A stretch of DNA of 64,000 bases from JAQBQH01 sp035607415 (GTDB taxonomy: Bacteria > Myxococcota_A > Polyangia > Palsa-1104): NCBI GenBank assembly GCA_035607415.1, contig DATNAQ010000044.1, forward strand, positions 124,001-188,000, read 5' to 3'. How positions within the stretch are numbered: position 1 is the first letter of the stretch; the number at the start of each line of letters is the position of its first letter. The notes below the pieces were generated by a model. That model saw only the letters and a program-made list of their open reading frames with translations. It did no database searches and was not told the origin of the DNA. Shown in pieces: positions 62,001-64,000 of this stretch. The position numbers and the translations under genes were made by a program.

Positions 62001-64000
62001 TGCGCTCGAGCGCCGTCTGCGCCGTGTCGGCCTCGGGATCGAGCTCGAGCACGCGCAGGTACGACGCCGCCGCCTCGCCCGGCTGCCCGAGATATTGCAG
62101 CTGCAGCTGACCGCGCCGCGCGTACAGATCGGCCAATCGATAGGCGCGCGACCGCTGCACCTCGACGAGCCGGATGGCCGTCTCGTACAGCTCCATCGCC
62201 TGCCGCCACTTCTCGCGCTTGTAGCAGACGCGCTCGAACGCGGTGAAGCAGGCGCGCGACGCCGGATCGAGCCGGAACGACTCGGTGTACGCCGCCAGCG
62301 CGCCGTCGAGATCGCCGTTGCGCTCGAGGAGATCGCCCTTCTGCGACAACACGCTCGCGCGCTGCTGCGGATCGGTCGTCGCCTGCGCGCGCAGGTCGAG
62401 CACGCGGTTGAGCTCGTCGCCGCGCTTGAGCACCGAGTAGATCTCGGCCAACGACGCCAGCGCGTCGCCGTGGTGCGGATCGACCTTGAGCGCGTTCTCG
62501 AACGCCTCCGCCGCCGACTCGGGCCGCGACAGCCGCGACTTGCGGATGTCGCCGAGGCGCAGCCAGAGCTCGAGGCGCCGCGCCGGCTCCAGCGACGCTT
62601 CCAGCTGCAGCTCGCGCTCGATCGCCGCCGCCAGATCGGCGAAGCGTCCGCGCGACTCGTAGATGCGCTCGAGCGCGCGCGCCGCCTGCGGATCGCGCGG
62701 ATCGGCCTCGTCGACGCGATGCCACGCGCGCGCCGCCGCGTCGGGATCGTTGAGCCGCCGCTCGTACAGATCGGCCAGCGACCGCGCTGCGCGCGCGATC
62801 TCCTTCGGCTCCTCGAGGAGCGCCAGCTCCGCCTCGCGCGACTCGGCCAGCTCTTCCCAGCGCTCGAGGTGCTCGAGCGCCTCGCACAACGCGCGCACCG
62901 TGCGCACCGAGCGCGGCGCCCGCTTGAGCGCCTCGGCCAGCACGTCCCAGTTGCCCTCGCGACGGCACAGCCGCTCGAGCCCCGAGAGCGCCGCCGCGTT
63001 GGCCGGATCGAGCTTGAGCGCCTCGCGATAGGCCGAGAGCGCGGCCTTCAGATCGCCGCCGTCGGCCATGTCGGCCGCGCGCGCCATCTCGAGGTGCAGC
63101 TCGAGCTGCCGATCGCGATCGGTCGCCAGCTTCAGCTCGCGCCGCAGCACCTCGAGCAGATCGCCGAGCCGCTTGTGCCGGCGATGCAGCGTCGCCAGCG
63201 CCGCCAGCGCCGCCATGCACTTCTCGTCGCGCTCGAGCGCGCGCTCGTACGAACGGCGCGCCGAGTCGTCGTCCGACAGGCGCTTTTCGTAGATGTCACC
63301 GATCTCGCACAGGAGCGCCGCCGCGCGCGTCCCCGCCGCGCTCTTGGCCGCGTGCTCGCGCAGCTCGACGGCGCGCGCCCACTTGCCGCCCTCGCCGAGC
63401 AGGCGCGCGAACGCGTGCAGCGTCGTCACGTCGTCGGGCTGCAGCTCGAGCGCCTTCTCGTAGTGCTCGTGCGCCGTCTTCTGATCGCCGAGGTGCTCGC
63501 CGGCGACGCGCGCCAGCTGCCGGTGCAGCCGCGCCTGCGCCGCCTTCGCCCGCACCAGGCCGATCAGCGCCTTGAGCGCCGTCGCCAGCTCCTGCCACTT
63601 GCCGTGCTTGCGGTAGAGCATGACGCGCCCGGCGTGCACCAACAGATCATCCGGATCGCGATCGGCCGCCGCGGTGAACGCCGACTCCGCCGCGTTCGGA
63701 TCGTCGGCCTCGAGCGCCAGCGAGCCGGCGATCGCGAAATAGGTCGCGCCGCGCCGCGCGTCGACGTTCGGCGCCGTGCCGAGCCGCTCGTAGGTCACCT
63801 GCAGCGCCGCCTGATCGCGCGCCCGCCGATAGGCGCGCGCCAGCGCCTCGAGCGCCCCGCGCTGCCCCGACGCCTCGGCCGCTTCGCGCCAGCGCGCGAT
63901 CGTCGTCTCCGCCGACTCGCCGTCGATCTCGCTCGCCCGCGCCGCCAGCGCCACCTGCGCCGCGCCCGCCGGACCGCGCGCGCGCCCCGTCGTCTCGAGC
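59026..64000 (-). CDS. Giant TPR-repeat protein (5' end outside the window)
   Basis: 1657 residues are visible and the frame stays open to the right edge (residues LETTGRARGPAGAAQVALAARASE precede the first in-window start codon at 63954), so the gene is incomplete here. It consists almost entirely of TPR units (for example EKALELQPDDVTTLHAFARLLGEGGKWARAVELREHA), about 35 in number, then a C-terminal globular region of about 350 residues with no recognised domain (EVYGVPAVHDAMPASAVHDPGFKVCVVDAQRLFGVSADVYVAQQVPGGVV). No signal peptide can be judged. Similar giant TPR proteins occur in Myxococcota without known function. Confidence 0.85.
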   Translation of the reverse strand, partial: LETTGRARGPAGAAQVALAARASEIDGESAETTIARWREAAEASGQRGALEALARAYRRARDQAALQVTYERLGTAPNVDARRGATYFAIAGSLALEADDPNAAESAFTAAADRDPDDLLVHAGRVMLYRKHGKWQELATALKALIGLVRAKAAQARLHRQLARVAGEHLGDQKTAHEHYEKALELQPDDVTTLHAFARLLGEGGKWARAVELREHAAKSAAGTRAAALLCEIGDIYEKRLSDDDSARRSYERALERDEKCMAALAALATLHRRHKRLGDLLEVLRRELKLATDRDRQLELHLEMARAADMADGGDLKAALSAYREALKLDPANAAALSGLERLCRREGNWDVLAEALKRAPRSVRTVRALCEALEHLERWEELAESREAELALLEEPKEIARAARSLADLYERRLNDPDAAARAWHRVDEADPRDPQAARALERIYESRGRFADLAAAIERELQLEASLEPARRLELWLRLGDIRKSRLSRPESAAEAFENALKVDPHHGDALASLAEIYSVLKRGDELNRVLDLRAQATTDPQQRASVLSQKGDLLERNGDLDGALAAYTESFRLDPASRACFTAFERVCYKREKWRQAMELYETAIRLVEVQRSRAYRLADLYARRGQLQLQYLGQPGEAAASYLRVLELDPEADTAQTALERIFSAQSDWPGLIGAYERRAELVRDDVKRVEILRRAARVAAAKLKDAVEAARLYQRLHSVDPTDSEGLDALERHYERTRDWEKLVGILTTRLSLTAGGDEAIALYLRIAQMCEEGLRDADRAIESYRKILDIAPSHKEAIEALGRLYEGTERWAELVEVTRRQIRIVNDRAQKAILYFKCGSVMESKFGKEDDAIRYYDAAIKTSPSCLPAVHGLRDLYLRKEDWPRVIQTLELEAKLWTEDKERAGVFAHIGQIYGDKLGDQDRAIQYYESALTVDRECLPANRALFELYFARGEFQRALPIAVILTQKVTREGDPVERSEFYRKRAVVAEKTGDLRAAAESLVVALEIRPDNGDALELLVGLCQQAPEAYDFVATFRELEKLYRKRDAGGSLARVLVAQGSLREREFEIEAAEQIYLEALRLSPDEYKIVDALVSLHERLRRFDAAAVVLEAFIGRAKTQQSKSSARYRLSEIFGDGAMDPARAAITLEELIEEDSEHRNAHFRLAQELYLLGRYSEAHRTCERLIQLAATPGNTAPPEELARYYDYLGRIAEASGDAAGAGRAYRRAIDLDPSYPPAALSLARRAAAAGDRGQAQNIIDEALKVAEARGPEVELILRRGMARFFVAIDDRNRAIDAYRQVLARAPESHDDRVAAAELLAIGDNTLNLAREELLLVLGSDLRHAPAYRLLVSVYQRSGDLDRAARVGTMLALLGYAEATDRPPTFRANVKRGSLSEELRRTRLLPPPVLGAYTEALAAVRETLDEVYGVPAVHDAMPASAVHDPGFKVCVVDAQRLFGVSADVYVAQQVPGGVVMFDSPKPTVIIEAAFVERPDGERRFLLGRAFEPLRGGYAIVTRLRAAQRAEVGHLLDQLIKPEAEREQQVQEFVKALPRKAAKAVERLQGLAPGASIEGWFAALGQAADRAGLLACDDVGAAARMLARLGGEELAVSPDGAVALGQVAGGAELVRFFLSDAYHELRSTLGDPTGRL

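Overview
The window is a gene-dense stretch of high-GC DNA from what looks like a Myxococcota (myxobacterium-like, former Deltaproteobacteria) chromosome. This assignment is inference. It rests on the very GC-rich codon usage with long antisense shadow ORFs, the many secreted lipoproteins with Gly/Asp-rich linkers, giant NHL-repeat and TPR proteins, a Cys-rich ETDVDCGG-repeat lipoprotein, and the unusual density of two-component and chemosensory genes. No rRNA, CRISPR array, prophage or complete insertion sequence is visible.

Layout. 0-8.2 kb: housekeeping and metabolic genes (an SDR with altered catalytic residues, an ArsR/SRPBCC pair with an operator inside its promoter, a PHP-domain lipoprotein, YdcF and YkgJ proteins, a stand-alone receiver, tRNA-Leu(CAG), a dienelactone hydrolase, an aldo/keto reductase remnant and a START-like protein). 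8.36-17.2 kb: one translationally coupled chemosensory operon CheW - CheR-TPR - CheW - MCP - CheA-REC - CheB - (REC)3-histidine kinase. Its gene content matches the Wsp-type (alternative cellular function) layout, but the usual diguanylate cyclase output is replaced by a three-receiver kinase. 17.3-35.5 kb: a secretome region with a GH46 chitosanase lipoprotein, an MBL-fold lipoprotein, an amidohydrolase lipoprotein, two paralogous giant NHL lipoproteins in opposite orientation, and between them a TPR/membrane protein, a Cys-rich repeat lipoprotein and a large secreted protein of unknown function ending at a strong terminator. 35.6-42.9 kb: small membrane proteins, a TMTC-like membrane/TPR protein, and a coupled operon (flippase-like protein, small membrane protein, ABC-type substrate-binding protein, HAMP-GAF histidine kinase, receiver). 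43-48.7 kb: an FHA-GAF adenylate cyclase, a barrel-like secreted protein, an orphan hydantoinase B, a MITE-like element and a BBP2-type porin. 48.7-64 kb: a coupled minus-strand operon (SpoIIE phosphatase, TPR protein, PhnD-like binding protein, STAS plus zinc-ribbon protein, PAS histidine kinase), a divergent PAS protein, an AlkB-type monooxygenase divergent from a TetR repressor with twin operators, a second STAS/zinc-ribbon protein with a tail anchor, and a giant TPR protein that runs off the right edge.

The strongest candidates for something undescribed are the SpoIIE / PhnD-like / STAS-zinc-ribbon / PAS-kinase operon with its paralogue 8 kb away, and the binding-protein plus kinase operon at 38-43 kb. 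Both pair a periplasmic binding protein with signalling genes and have no ABC permease or ATPase. Several promoters place the predicted transcription start on or next to the start codon, suggesting frequent leaderless mRNAs. Almost all operon-internal genes overlap by ATGA, GTGA or TGATG.
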